Of a DNA stretch of 64,000 nucleotides, positions 1 to 8,468 are shown piece by piece. Source of the stretch: DATATV01 sp036268615 (GTDB lineage Bacteria > Actinomycetota > Actinomycetes > Mycobacteriales > Pseudonocardiaceae); contig DATATV010000120.1 of NCBI GenBank assembly GCA_036268615.1, forward strand, positions 36,899-100,898, read 5' to 3'. The translations under genes were made by a program, and so were the position numbers. How positions within the stretch are numbered: the first letter of the stretch is position 1; each line of letters opens with the position of its first letter. The notes beneath the pieces were generated by a model. The model worked only from the letters and a program-made list of their open reading frames with translations, was not told the origin of the DNA and made no database searches.

Positions 1-1837
1 CGGTGGCCCGGTTGCCGCGCAGTTCCTCGCTGACCGCCAGTGCCAGCTTGCCGGCTGCCTCGCCGGGCAGGGTGTTGTGGACCACCGTGAACTCGGCGGC
101 GGCCGCGACCGGGTCGCCGCCGGCGAGCGCGGCCAGGCCGCGGTACCAGGTGACCCGCCAGTCGCCGGGCGCGGTCTGGTCGAGTTCGGCCAGGTCGGCA
201 CTCGCGCCGGCCAGGTCGCCCAGTTCGATCCGGGCGCGGACCGTCCGCAGCCGCACCTCCAGGGTGGCCAGCGGCGCGGCCGACAGGGTGCGCAGCACCT
301 CGCCGGGTTCGGTGGCCGCCGAGGTGGCCAGCAGGCCGGCTGCCGGATCGGCGGTGTCGACCTGGGGGACCGGCAGCGCGGCGGCCAGTTCCGGTCCGGT
401 CGGCGCGGCCGGCCAGCTGTCCGGGTCGGCGCCGAAGACCTTGCGCTCCGGGCTGAACAGAGTGGACAGCGCCGGCCGCTGCCGTCCGTCCTCCGTGGAC
501 ATCACCTCGCGCAGCACGCCGGTGAGCTGCTCGACCATGTCCTGGGCGGAGCCGAACCGGCGGTCCGGGTCCGGGTCGGTGGCGCGCAGCAGCACCCGCC
601 AGTACGAGCCGTGCCGGCCGAACACCGGCACGTCGATCAGGTCGGGCAGCTGCTCGCGATACTTGCCGGAGTAGTCGAAGTTCACCGTGAGCACCGCCAG
701 CGTGCGGCCGACGGTGTAGAGGTCCGAACTGGCCGACGGGCCCTCGGTGGCCAGCTCCGGCGCGCAGTAGCCGTCCGTCTTGTACATCGGGCTCTCGTCG
801 TCGTCGAACCGGCGGACCGCGCCGAGGTCGATCAGCTTGAGCTGTTCCTCGCTCTGGATCACGTTGTCCGGCTTGAAGTCGCAGTAGAGCAGGTTCAGGC
901 CGTGCAGATAACCCAGTGCCGGCAACACTTCCAGTGCGTAGGCGATGGCCTGGCCGACCGGCATCGGGACGAGCTGCCCGCTCGCGTCGCGCACCGAGCG
1001 CAACTCCTTGAGCGACTGGCCGCCGACGTACTCCATCACGATGTAGCCGACCATCGTGCCGGTGCGCGGGTCCGGGTGCTGCACGAAGTTGTAGATCTTG
1101 ACGATGCTCGGGTGCTCGACCTCGGCCAGGAAGCGGCGTTCGGCCACGGCCGCGGCCATCGCCTCGCTGTCCCCGGTGTCCAGCAGGCCCTTGAGTACCA
1201 CCCAGCGGTCGTTCACGTTGCGGTCGCGGGCCAGGTAGACCCAGCCGAGGCCACCGTGCGCCAGGCAGCCGAGCACCTCGTACTGGTTGCCCGCCAGGTC
1301 GCCGGCGACCAACTTGGGCGCGAACGAGTAGCCGGTGCCGCACTTGCGGCAGAAGCCCTCGGTGCGGCCCGGTCGGCCATCCCGGCCGCGGCCCACCGGA
1401 TCGCCGCAGTTGCCGCAGAAACGCTTGCGCTCGGCCACTTCCGGGTTGGTCATCACCGCACTGGCCGGATCGCGGTAGGGGACCGGCGGCACCTCGACCA
1501 GGCCGGCGCCCAGCAGGCCGCGCCGGCTGGACCGGCCGGACCGGGAGGACGTGCCTCGGGAGCCGCGTGCGGTGCCCGGCCCGGACAGCGGGCCGGTGGA
1601 CGAGCTGGCTCTGGTCGCGGTGGACCGGGAGCTGGTCGGGCCTGCGGCCACGGTGCCACTCATGCCACTCATGCCGCTGGCCCCGGTGGTCGCGCTCGTC
1701 CGGCCGCTCGTGCCGCGGCTCGGTGTGCTGCCGCCGCCGGCCGGCGTGGCGGCCGAGGCCGCCGGGGCGAGCCCACACACGTCGCAGAACCCGTCCTGGA
1801 TCGTCCCGGTGCAACCGGGTCGTGCGCACGCCGTCAT
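1..1837 (-). CDS. pknG: Ser/Thr protein kinase PknG, C-terminus beyond window
   Basis: Soluble eukaryotic-type Ser/Thr kinase of the PknG family, which in actinobacteria controls central nitrogen/carbon metabolism through FHA-protein partners (family knowledge). Seen: an N-terminal zinc ribbon (C4, C9, C18, C21), a Ser/Thr/Gly-rich linker to about residue 95, a rubredoxin-like CGNC and CRKC pair near residues 138-163, a glycine loop (AHGGLGWVYLAR) near 190, catalytic loop YCDFKPDN near 317 in place of the usual HRD, DLG near 336, then a helical TPR-like tail. About 612 residues are visible; the C-terminus lies beyond base 1. The ATG at 1837 overlaps the stop of the upstream gene by 4 bases (ATGA), so the two are translationally coupled. 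Confidence 0.93.
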   Translation of the reverse strand, partial: MTACARPGCTGTIQDGFCDVCGLAPAASAATPAGGGSTPSRGTSGRTSATTGASGMSGMSGTVAAGPTSSRSTATRASSSTGPLSGPGTARGSRGTSSRSGRSSRRGLLGAGLVEVPPVPYRDPASAVMTNPEVAERKRFCGNCGDPVGRGRDGRPGRTEGFCRKCGTGYSFAPKLVAGDLAGNQYEVLGCLAHGGLGWVYLARDRNVNDRWVVLKGLLDTGDSEAMAAAVAERRFLAEVEHPSIVKIYNFVQHPDPRTGTMVGYIVMEYVGGQSLKELRSVRDASGQLVPMPVGQAIAYALEVLPALGYLHGLNLLYCDFKPDNVIQSEEQLKLIDLGAVRRFDDDESPMYKTDGYCAPELATEGPSASSDLYTVGRTLAVLTVNFDYSGKYREQLPDLIDVPVFGRHGSYWRVLLRATDPDPDRRFGSAQDMVEQLTGVLREVMSTEDGRQRPALSTLFSPERKVFGADPDSWPAAPTGPELAAALPVPQVDTADPAAGLLATSAATEPGEVLRTLSAAPLATLEVRLRTVRARIELGDLAGASADLAELDQTAPGDWRVTWYRGLAALAGGDPVAAAAEFTVVHNTLPGEAAGKLALAVSEELRGNRAT

Positions 1838-3102
1838 CGCTTCGGTCCCCTGTCCGCGATCGCCTGCTGGTAACGAACCAACGCCCTGGTGGCGGCCTGC
1901 AGGTCGCAGGGCACCGTCCACAGCAGGTCGTGGGCCTGCTGGTGGAGCGTGCCGAGTTCGATGTCCTCGGCGTGGCCGAGGTGACCGGCCTTGGCCTGGT
2001 AGGCGTCCAGTCGGCCGCGCAGTTCGGCCCGGCGGCCGAGCAGCGCGGCGGCGGTGTCCTGGAAACCGCGCGCCTGGGCCAGTGCCGCGCCGATCGCCTC
2101 GGTCAGCTCGTCGAGCTGGGCGCCGAGCACCGACCAGTTCCGCCGGGGCCGGGCCGCGGTCAGCGGGTCGAGCCTGCGGCGCAGCTCCGGGGTGGGGTCG
2201 GGCACGTCCGGCAGGGTGGACACCGCGATCTTGTCCAGCACCGTCGCCCTGGCCCGGCCGGCCTCGGCGACCGCGCCGGCCAGTTCGTCCAGGGAGCCGC
2301 GTAACCGGCCGATCCGGGTGTCCAAGCCGGCCCGCAGCTCGACCAGATCGTCCAGGCCGGCCCGCACCGGCGTCAGGTCCTGCTCGACCCGCAGCAGCCG
2401 GGACACGTCCGCGTGGCCGCCGGCCGCACTGTCCAACTCGCCGACGTGGAGCGCGAGCGGGTCGGCGAAGACCAGTTCACTGATGGTCGCCAGCTCGTCG
2501 CTGATCCGGCTCAACTCGGCGGTCACCGGGTCGGCTGCCTCGCCCAGCCCGAGCGAACCCGCGGCCGACCGGGCCCCGGCGACCTGGCTCTGCAACTGGT
2601 CCAGCCGCTTCGCGTACGCCGACCAGACCAGGTCCACCGCCACCACCACCCGGCTGACCTGCTGGTACTCCTCGGTCATCGAGGTGACCAGGTCGGCCAG
2701 CGTCATCCGGTGGGTGATCGTCGCCGGACCGGTCAGGTCACGTCGTTGCAGCGGCACGTTCTCGCTGGCCAGCATGACCGCGGGCCCACGAAGCAGTGCG
2801 GTCAGCTCGTGCAGGTCGGTGCTGGACGGGCGGTTGCGTCGGGCCCGGACCTCCTTGGCCTGGTCGAGCACCTGGCGGTACTGCTGGAACTGCTCCCAGA
2901 GCACGCCGATGGTCGCCTTGGCCGTGGTCCACCGCGCCTCGGTGGTGCCGGTCAGTTGCGCGCCGTCCAGGAATCCACGGCCGGGATGGTTCTCCAGGTC
3001 GACGAGGGCGGCGGCCATCCGCTCGCCATCCGCACCGAGCCGGTCGATCGCCAACTCCACCTGGTCCAGGCTCATCGCCGGCGTCCCCGGCCCGCCGCTC
3101 AT
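1834..3102 (-). CDS. coiled-coil protein coupled to PknG, function unknown
   Basis: 422-residue soluble protein, almost wholly helical and rich in Leu, Ala, Glu and Arg with heptad-like stretches; no catalytic motif, signal peptide or membrane segment is visible. I do not recognise a named family. Its stop overlaps the pknG start by 4 bases, so it probably belongs to the PknG complex or pathway, for example as scaffold or substrate (inference). Actinobacterial pknG loci commonly carry other partners such as a GlnH-like binding protein; none is seen on this side. A second in-frame ATG lies at 3075; neither start has a strong ribosome site. Confidence 0.75.
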   Translation of the reverse strand: MSGGPGTPAMSLDQVELAIDRLGADGERMAAALVDLENHPGRGFLDGAQLTGTTEARWTTAKATIGVLWEQFQQYRQVLDQAKEVRARRNRPSSTDLHELTALLRGPAVMLASENVPLQRRDLTGPATITHRMTLADLVTSMTEEYQQVSRVVVAVDLVWSAYAKRLDQLQSQVAGARSAAGSLGLGEAADPVTAELSRISDELATISELVFADPLALHVGELDSAAGGHADVSRLLRVEQDLTPVRAGLDDLVELRAGLDTRIGRLRGSLDELAGAVAEAGRARATVLDKIAVSTLPDVPDPTPELRRRLDPLTAARPRRNWSVLGAQLDELTEAIGAALAQARGFQDTAAALLGRRAELRGRLDAYQAKAGHLGHAEDIELGTLHQQAHDLLWTVPCDLQAATRALVRYQQAIADRGPKR

Positions 3103-3656
3103 CGCCGCTCAGCCCTGGCGTCTGTTCGGCGCACTCCGCGCCCTTCCGGTACAGCGCGCGGTCACTCGTGCACGGTCCGTCGCGCGCGGGCCCGAAACCC
3201 CACGACCGGCCCGCCGACTACGCCCCAACATGCTTCGAGCGTACTGATCACGGGTGCGATCGCACCACAATATGCAGCGGAATCACCGGTTCGTCCGGCA
3301 TCGCCGGGTCCGCGCCCGGCGGTGTGCGGCGCGCTGTCGGTCGGCCCGTTCGGGTGCCCGCGGGCCGCGTCCCGACGCGGGAATGCGTCGCGGCAAAAGG
3401 CGTAATGTCATTCACAGTTCCGTTGCTGTGAATGCGCGCGCAATTTCTCGACACGGTTCGCCGGGGTTGTCCGGAAAACGACAGGAAATGTGGCCAGTCT
3501 TGACACGGCTGACGCGTCCGGCATTTCATGTGAACGCAGCTCTACGATGACAACGTTGTCAACGCCGGTAGCCAAGGAGTTCGCCGTTCAATGGCCGCGT
3601 GTCATCTCCTTCCCTTCCCGTTTCCCTGCAGCTATTCAACGCGAAGGACCGGCAGC
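3103..3656. other. divergent intergenic region, pknG operon / GH92 gene
   Basis: No convincing gene in these 554 bases; the short frames here have poor coding character. The region must hold the promoter of the pknG operon (leftward) and of the mannosidase gene (rightward). For the latter there is a TTGACA hexamer at 3500-3505, a TACGAT -10-like hexamer at 3543-3548 and a perfect palindrome at 3548-3561. The composition is somewhat more AT-rich from 3400 to 3560 than in flanking genes. Confidence 0.6.
3548..3561. promoter_or_regulatory. LacI-family-type operator
   Basis: Perfect 14-bp palindrome TGACAACGTTGTCA with central CG, the shape typical of LacI/GalR operators. It sits about 96 bases before the mannosidase start, directly after a TACGAT -10-like element, so binding would block transcription start. 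No LacI-family gene is in the window; the regulator would be elsewhere. Confidence 0.6.
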
Positions 3657-6371
3657 ATGATCTTACGCGGACCACTGTTGAAAACAGCCTCGGTCGCCAT
3701 CCTCGGAATCGCGACCGTACTACCCCTTTCGGCCGTTAATGCGGCCGCCGCCACGCTGGTGAGTGATCCGGCGTCGGTGGTCAACCCGTTCGTCGGCACG
3801 TCCAACAGTGCCGACGACTTCCCCGGCGCCGACGCGCCGTTCGGCATGGTCCAGTGGAGCCCGGACACGCCGAGCCGGCCCGACGGCGGCGGCTACGAGT
3901 ACAACGACTCCTCGATCACCGGCTTCAGCCTGACCCACCTGTCCGGTCCGGGCTGCGGTGCCGACGGTGACGTGCCGATCCTGCCGACGGTCGGCGCGGT
4001 CAACACCGGCGCGACCGATACCTTCTCGCACAGCAACGAGTCCGCCAACGCGGGCTACTACTCGGTCGGCCTGAGCAACGGGGTCAAGACCGAACTGACC
4101 GCGACCACCCGCTCCGGCATGGCCCGGTTCACCTTTCCCTCGACCACCCAGGCCAACCTCATCTTCAAGCTCAACGGCAGCCAGAACGGCGACTCCGCGA
4201 CGAGTTGGACCGTGGTGAACAACAACGAGGTGTCCGGCTCGGTCACCTCCGGCCACTTCTGCGGCGCCGGCTTCACCTACACGCTCTACTTCGACATCGT
4301 GTTCGACCAGTCCTTCAGCACCAACGGCACGGCCGCCGCGACGGCGACGCCCAACGCCGCCGGCAAGAACCAGGAGACCCTGCACGGCCTCGCCCCGCGC
4401 GCCGCGACCAGTGCCGACGGGAGCGCCGCGGTGACCCCGGCGGCGAGCCCGAACAGCGGCTACGTCACCTTCAACACCACCAGCAACCCGGTGGTGCAGG
4501 CCAAGGTCGGCGTCTCCTACGTGTCGGTGGCCAACGCGGTCACCAACCGCACCGCGGAGAACCCGGCGTGGAACTTCACCAACACCCAGCAGGCCACGCA
4601 CACCGCGTGGAACGGGTTGCTCGGCAAGCTCCAGGTCGCCGGCGGGACCACGAACCAGCAGCAGATCTTCTACACCGCGCTGTACCACTCGCTGTTGCAC
4701 CCCAACGTTTTCTCTGACACCAACGGCCAGTACATCGGGTTCGACAACAAGGTGCACACGGTCGGCTCCGGTCAGTCCGCGCAGTATGCGAACTATTCGG
4801 GCTGGGACATCTATCGAACACAGGCGCAGCTGTCGGCGCTGATCGCACCCAGCCAGGCCGGTGACATCGCCCAGTCGATGGTCAACGACTACGCGCAGGG
4901 CGGCACGTTGCCGAAATGGGCGCAGAACAACGGCGAGACCTACGTGATGGTCGGTGATCCGGCCGATCCGGTGATCGCCGACTACTACGCGTTCGGCGCG
5001 CACAACTTCGACACCTCGACCGCGCTGGCCGACATGGTGAAGGAGGCCAGTACCACCAACAACGACCGGCCGGGCCTGAACTACCTCAGCAGTCCCGGTT
5101 ACCTGCCCAGCGACGGGTCCTACGGCTGCTGCAACTTCTACGGCCCGGTGTCCACCCAGCTTGAGTACGACAGCGCGGACTTCGCGTTGTCCGCCTTCGC
5201 CGGCCAGCTCGGTGACACCGCCGACCAGAACACCTACGCCAACCGGGCGCAGAACTGGCGGAAGATCTTCGACACCGGCAGTGGCTTCATGCAGCCCAAG
5301 CAGGCCAACGGCCTGTGGACGGCGGGCTTCAGCCCGACCAGCCAGACCAACTTCGTCGAGGGCACGTCCTGGCAGTACACCGGCATGGTGCCCTTCAACG
5401 TCGGCGGCCTGGCCACCACCAAGGGCGGCAATGCGTCGATGGCCGGCTACCTGGACAGCGTGCTGGCCGGATTCCACGGCAGCGGCGGCAGCCAGGCCGA
5501 CATGGGCAACGAGCCGAGCCTCTACCTGCCCTGGGAGTACGACTACGTCGGCCAGCCGTACAAGGCGCAGTCCGACGTGCGCAAGATTCAGGACCAGATC
5601 TGGACCGACGCACCCGGCGGCCTGGCCGGCAACGACGACCTCGGCGAGATGAGCGCCTGGTACGTCTTCTCCGCGCTGGGCATGTACCCGGAGACCCCGG
5701 GCACCGCTGATCTCGCGCTGGGCAGCCCGTTGTTCACCCAGGCCCTGGTCACCCTGCCCAGTGGCAACACGCTGACGATCAACGCACCGGCCGCCGCGGA
5801 CAACGCGCCGTACGTGCAGAGCGCCACCTGGAACGGCGCGGCGTGGAACAACGCATACGCGCCGACCTCGGCGATCACCAGCGGCGGCACGCTCAACTAC
5901 ACCCTGGGCACCACCGCGAACACGTCCTGGGCCAGCGGCGCGTCCTCGGCGCCGCCGTCCTACCCGGGCACGGTGGCCGCGCCCAAGGTCGGGCCGATCA
6001 GCTCGGCGATCACCGGCAAGTGCGCGGACGTGGCCAACAGCAGCCAGGCGACGGGCACGCACATCCAGCTCTACGACTGCAACGGCACCAACGCGCAGCA
6101 GTGGAGCGTGGCCGGTGACGGCACACTACAGGCGATGGGCGGCTGTATGGACGTGTCCAACAGCGGCACGGCCAACGGCAGCCTGGTGCAGCTCTGGGGC
6201 TGCAACGGGACCGGTGCGCAGCAATGGCAGCACCAGGCCAACGGTGAACTGGTGAACCCGGAGTCGGGCCGGTGTCTCGACGATCCGGGCAGCAGCACGA
6301 CCAACAGCACCCAGTTGCAGCTCTACGACTGCAACGACAGCAACGCGCAGATCTGGACGATCCCGTCCTGA
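3657..6371 (+). CDS. secreted GH92 alpha-mannosidase with ricin-B lectin domain
   Basis: 904-residue secreted glycoside hydrolase of family 92; known members are calcium-dependent exo-alpha-mannosidases, usually alpha-1,2. Signal peptide about residues 1-31 (LLKTASVAILGIATVLPLSA...). GH92 signatures seen: GGGYEYNDSSITGFSLTHLS near 75, GNEPSLYLPWEYDY near 616 and MSAWYVFSALGMYPETPG near 664. Residues about 780-904 form a ricin-type beta-trefoil with three Q-x-W repeats (QLYDCNGTNAQQW, QLWGCNGTGAQQW, QLYDCNDSNAQIW), giving a carbohydrate-binding module. Start chosen at 3657 (GAAGGA site, immediate signal peptide); an in-frame ATG at 3591 also has an AAGGAG site and would add 22 residues. Probable role: trimming mannose from glycans or mannoproteins outside the cell. 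Confidence 0.95.
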   Translation: MILRGPLLKTASVAILGIATVLPLSAVNAAAATLVSDPASVVNPFVGTSNSADDFPGADAPFGMVQWSPDTPSRPDGGGYEYNDSSITGFSLTHLSGPGCGADGDVPILPTVGAVNTGATDTFSHSNESANAGYYSVGLSNGVKTELTATTRSGMARFTFPSTTQANLIFKLNGSQNGDSATSWTVVNNNEVSGSVTSGHFCGAGFTYTLYFDIVFDQSFSTNGTAAATATPNAAGKNQETLHGLAPRAATSADGSAAVTPAASPNSGYVTFNTTSNPVVQAKVGVSYVSVANAVTNRTAENPAWNFTNTQQATHTAWNGLLGKLQVAGGTTNQQQIFYTALYHSLLHPNVFSDTNGQYIGFDNKVHTVGSGQSAQYANYSGWDIYRTQAQLSALIAPSQAGDIAQSMVNDYAQGGTLPKWAQNNGETYVMVGDPADPVIADYYAFGAHNFDTSTALADMVKEASTTNNDRPGLNYLSSPGYLPSDGSYGCCNFYGPVSTQLEYDSADFALSAFAGQLGDTADQNTYANRAQNWRKIFDTGSGFMQPKQANGLWTAGFSPTSQTNFVEGTSWQYTGMVPFNVGGLATTKGGNASMAGYLDSVLAGFHGSGGSQADMGNEPSLYLPWEYDYVGQPYKAQSDVRKIQDQIWTDAPGGLAGNDDLGEMSAWYVFSALGMYPETPGTADLALGSPLFTQALVTLPSGNTLTINAPAAADNAPYVQSATWNGAAWNNAYAPTSAITSGGTLNYTLGTTANTSWASGASSAPPSYPGTVAAPKVGPISSAITGKCADVANSSQATGTHIQLYDCNGTNAQQWSVAGDGTLQAMGGCMDVSNSGTANGSLVQLWGCNGTGAQQWQHQANGELVNPESGRCLDDPGSSTTNSTQLQLYDCNDSNAQIWTIPS

Positions 6372-6402
6372 GCTGAGCGTCGGGTGCTCGCAAGTCGAAC
6401 AT

Positions 6403-6439
6403 GGGTGGCGATGTCCGGTTCCGCCGGGCATCGCCACCC
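6403..6439. terminator. hairpin after GH92 gene
   Basis: 16-bp stem (GGGTGGCGATGTCCGG with CCGGGCATCGCCACCC, one G-U pair) and a 5-base loop, 32 bases after the mannosidase stop. No T-run follows, as is usual for actinobacterial intrinsic terminators. Its arms resemble those of the hairpin at 8047-8083. Confidence 0.8.
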
Positions 6440-6567
6440 GCCCGTTCCGGCCGCCCTGTGCGAAACATCTCTGCTGGTCAACGCCTGATTCGGTTGCCTG
6501 CGACAGTTCACCGGGGTTAGCGTCGGAAGTGACCGCACAGGGTTGTCGGCACGGGAGGATCAAGCAC

Positions 6568-7950
6568 ATGGCCGTCCGCGAGGTCCTCGACGAACTGGTT
6601 GATCTGCTGCCGCCCGAGGTGGTCGTCGGCGACCAGGACGTGCTGGCCACCTACAGCCACGACGAGGCGGAATGGGCACCGCACGGCGCGGCCGCGCTGC
6701 TGGTCCGCCCGCGCACCGCCGAACAGGTGCAGACAGTGGTCCGGCACTGCGCACGGCATCGCATTCCGGTGGTGTCCCGGGGTGCCGGCACCGGTTTGTC
6801 CGGCGGGGCCAACGCGATCGACGGCTGCGTGATCATCGCGTTCGACCGGATGGCCGAGATCCGCGAGATCAATCCACTGGAACGGCTCGCCGTGGTGCAG
6901 CCCGGTGTGGTCAACGACGATCTGCGCGCGGCCTGCGCCGAACGGGGCCTCTGGTATCCGCCGGACCCGGCCAGTTCGCCCTGGTCGACGATCGGCGGCA
7001 ACGTGGCCACCAACGCCGGTGGCCTGTGCTGCGTGAAGTACGGCGTGACCCGCGACTACGTGCTCGGCCTACAGGTGGTCACCGGCACCGGTGAGCTGGT
7101 CCGGCTGGGCCGGCGCACCGCGAAGGGCGTGGCCGGCTACGACCTCACGTCCTTGCTGGTCGGCTCGGAGGGCACGCTCGGCGTGATCACCGAGATCACC
7201 GTGCGGCTGCGGCACCGCCGGTCGCCCGAGCACACCGTGGCCGGCTACTTCTCCTCGGCGGTGGCCGCCGGCGAGGCGGTCGCCGCGATCGCCGCCGCCG
7301 GGCTCACTCCGTCCGCGCTGGAACTCGTCGACCGGCACTGCCTCAAGGCGGTGGACGAGTGGAAGAACATGGGGCTGTCCACCGAGGCGAACGTCGTGCT
7401 GCTCGGCCGGACCGACGGTCCTGGTGTGGCCGGCGAGATCGAGGCCGACGCGATGCTCCGGTGTTTTGATCAGGCCGGTGCGTCGTGGTCGGCCCGGTCC
7501 ACCGACCAGGAGGAGGCTGATGCGCTGTTCTCCGCTCGACGGTTGGCTTATCCGGCGTTGGAGCGGCTCGGTCCCGTGCTCACCGAGGATATCTGCGTTC
7601 CGGTCGAGCATATCGCCCTGATGCTGGGGCGAATTGATGAGGTCGGGGTTCGGCAGGACATCACCATCGCCAGTGTGGCGCATGCCGGGGACGGGAATCT
7701 GCATCCCATGTTGATTACGCCGGCCGGTGACGAGGCGGCTCGGGGGCGGGCACAGGTCGCGTTTGACGACATCATCGCGGCCGCGCTTGAACTGGGTGGA
7801 ACGGTTACCGGGGAGCACGGGGTGGGGTTGCTCAAGCAGAACGGGTTGGGGGTTGAGTTGGGGGAGGCTGTTGTCGGGATGCATCGGGCGGTCAAGGCGG
7901 CGCTTGATCCGCTGAATATTCTTAATCCGGGAAAGGTCCTGCCGCGCTAG
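6568..7950 (+). CDS. FAD-binding oxidase, glycolate oxidase/D-lactate dehydrogenase (GlcD) type
   Basis: 460-residue flavoenzyme of the VAO/GlcD family oxidising a 2-hydroxy acid such as glycolate or D-lactate. Seen: FAD_binding_4 domain with RGAGTGLSGGAN near 71-82 and GGNVATNAGGLCC near 143-155, then the FAD-oxidase C-terminal domain with AHAGDGNLHP near 371 and GEHGVG near 414. Start at ATG 6568, eight bases after GGGAGGA; an upstream ATG at 6529 lacks this spacing. No GlcE/GlcF or iron-sulfur partner is adjacent, so it may act alone. From about base 7500 onward codon choice changes markedly, to many T- and G-ending codons (GGG, GTT, GAT), while the protein family match continues to the end. 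The gene is flanked by two related hairpins. Confidence 0.9.
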   Translation: MAVREVLDELVDLLPPEVVVGDQDVLATYSHDEAEWAPHGAAALLVRPRTAEQVQTVVRHCARHRIPVVSRGAGTGLSGGANAIDGCVIIAFDRMAEIREINPLERLAVVQPGVVNDDLRAACAERGLWYPPDPASSPWSTIGGNVATNAGGLCCVKYGVTRDYVLGLQVVTGTGELVRLGRRTAKGVAGYDLTSLLVGSEGTLGVITEITVRLRHRRSPEHTVAGYFSSAVAAGEAVAAIAAAGLTPSALELVDRHCLKAVDEWKNMGLSTEANVVLLGRTDGPGVAGEIEADAMLRCFDQAGASWSARSTDQEEADALFSARRLAYPALERLGPVLTEDICVPVEHIALMLGRIDEVGVRQDITIASVAHAGDGNLHPMLITPAGDEAARGRAQVAFDDIIAAALELGGTVTGEHGVGLLKQNGLGVELGEAVVGMHRAVKAALDPLNILNPGKVLPR

Positions 7951-8044
7951 CGACGCTCCAGGACCAGGGGCGAAGCGATCACTCGCCCAACAGATGAAAG
8001 ACGGTCGCTTCGCTCCTTGGCTGGACATCGCTGTCGCGACAGGC
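7937..8044. repeat. paired inverted copies of dispersed ~42-bp repeat
   Basis: Two copies of one repeat head to head: 7937-7980 on the plus strand (GACGCTCCAGGACCAGG then GCGAAGCGATC) and 8003-8044 on the minus strand (read in reverse: CCTGTCGCGACAGCGATG, TCCAGCCAAGGAGCGAAGCG). The 22-base gap could be the loop of a large imperfect stem. The left copy begins in the last codons of the oxidase gene and contains its stop. Related copies: 40280-40300 (partial), 46100-46146 and 56145-56190. Confidence 0.75.
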
Positions 8045-8046
8045 AG

Positions 8047-8083
8047 AGTGGCGATGCCCGTCCGCCATGGGGGCATCGCCACT
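8047..8083. terminator. hairpin between convergent genes
   Basis: Perfect 13-bp stem AGTGGCGATGCCC / GGGCATCGCCACT with an 11-base loop, lying between the convergent oxidase (plus) and small Rv0909-like gene (minus). Suited to act as a bidirectional terminator; no T-run. Confidence 0.75.
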
Positions 8084-8135
8084 CACCTTATTCGGCTGGC
8101 TTATTTGCCGGCCGAGAAGAATTGTCGGTCAGTAA

Positions 8136-8333
8136 TCACTGGCCGCCGAACTGCTGGGCGCGGTCCTTCGCTTCGTCCACGCCTTTCTGGATCTGGTCGG
8201 AGTGCTTGCCGCCGGTTTTGTCGTCGACGAACTGGCCGGCCTTGTCCATGCCCTGATTCACCTGGTCACCGTGCTGACCCATGGCTTCCTTCGCTTTGTC
8301 CTTCAGGTCGTCCATCTTGTCACCGAAGCCCAT
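8136..8333 (-). CDS. Rv0909-like antitoxin-family small protein
   Basis: 65-residue, Lys/Asp/Gln-rich, strongly hydrophilic protein (starts MGFGDKMDDLKDKAKEAMGQ; DKAGQFVDDKTGGKHSDQI in the middle). It resembles the MT0933/Rv0909 antitoxin family of actinobacteria; known members pair with an SRPBCC-type toxin (Rv0910). No toxin-like gene is adjacent, so this may be an orphan with a stress role such as that of CsbD-like proteins. Start at ATG 8333 after a strong GGAGG; a longer frame to 8369 lacks a ribosome site. Confidence 0.75.
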   Translation of the reverse strand: MGFGDKMDDLKDKAKEAMGQHGDQVNQGMDKAGQFVDDKTGGKHSDQIQKGVDEAKDRAQQFGGQ

Positions 8334-8355
8334 GATGCCCTCCTCGGAAATCGAA

Positions 8356-8368
8356 TGTGTCGGACACA
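8356..8368. promoter_or_regulatory. perfect dyad upstream of Rv0909-like gene
   Basis: TGTGTC-G-GACACA, a perfect 13-bp dyad 23 bases before the start of the small gene; its position fits an operator or a promoter-proximal site. No regulator can be assigned. Confidence 0.4.
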
Positions 8369-8468
8369 ACGACGATTACCCGGACCGCCACGGGTCACAA
8401 CGTGGCCAGCGTTTTGTCACTCGAACTGGCTACCGTCCGGTGAGTGAACAATTTCGTGCCCGCCCAGG

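Noticed and set aside
77..1873. 598-codon open frame opposite pknG
   Set aside because: Antisense shadow; the minus strand carries clear kinase motifs.
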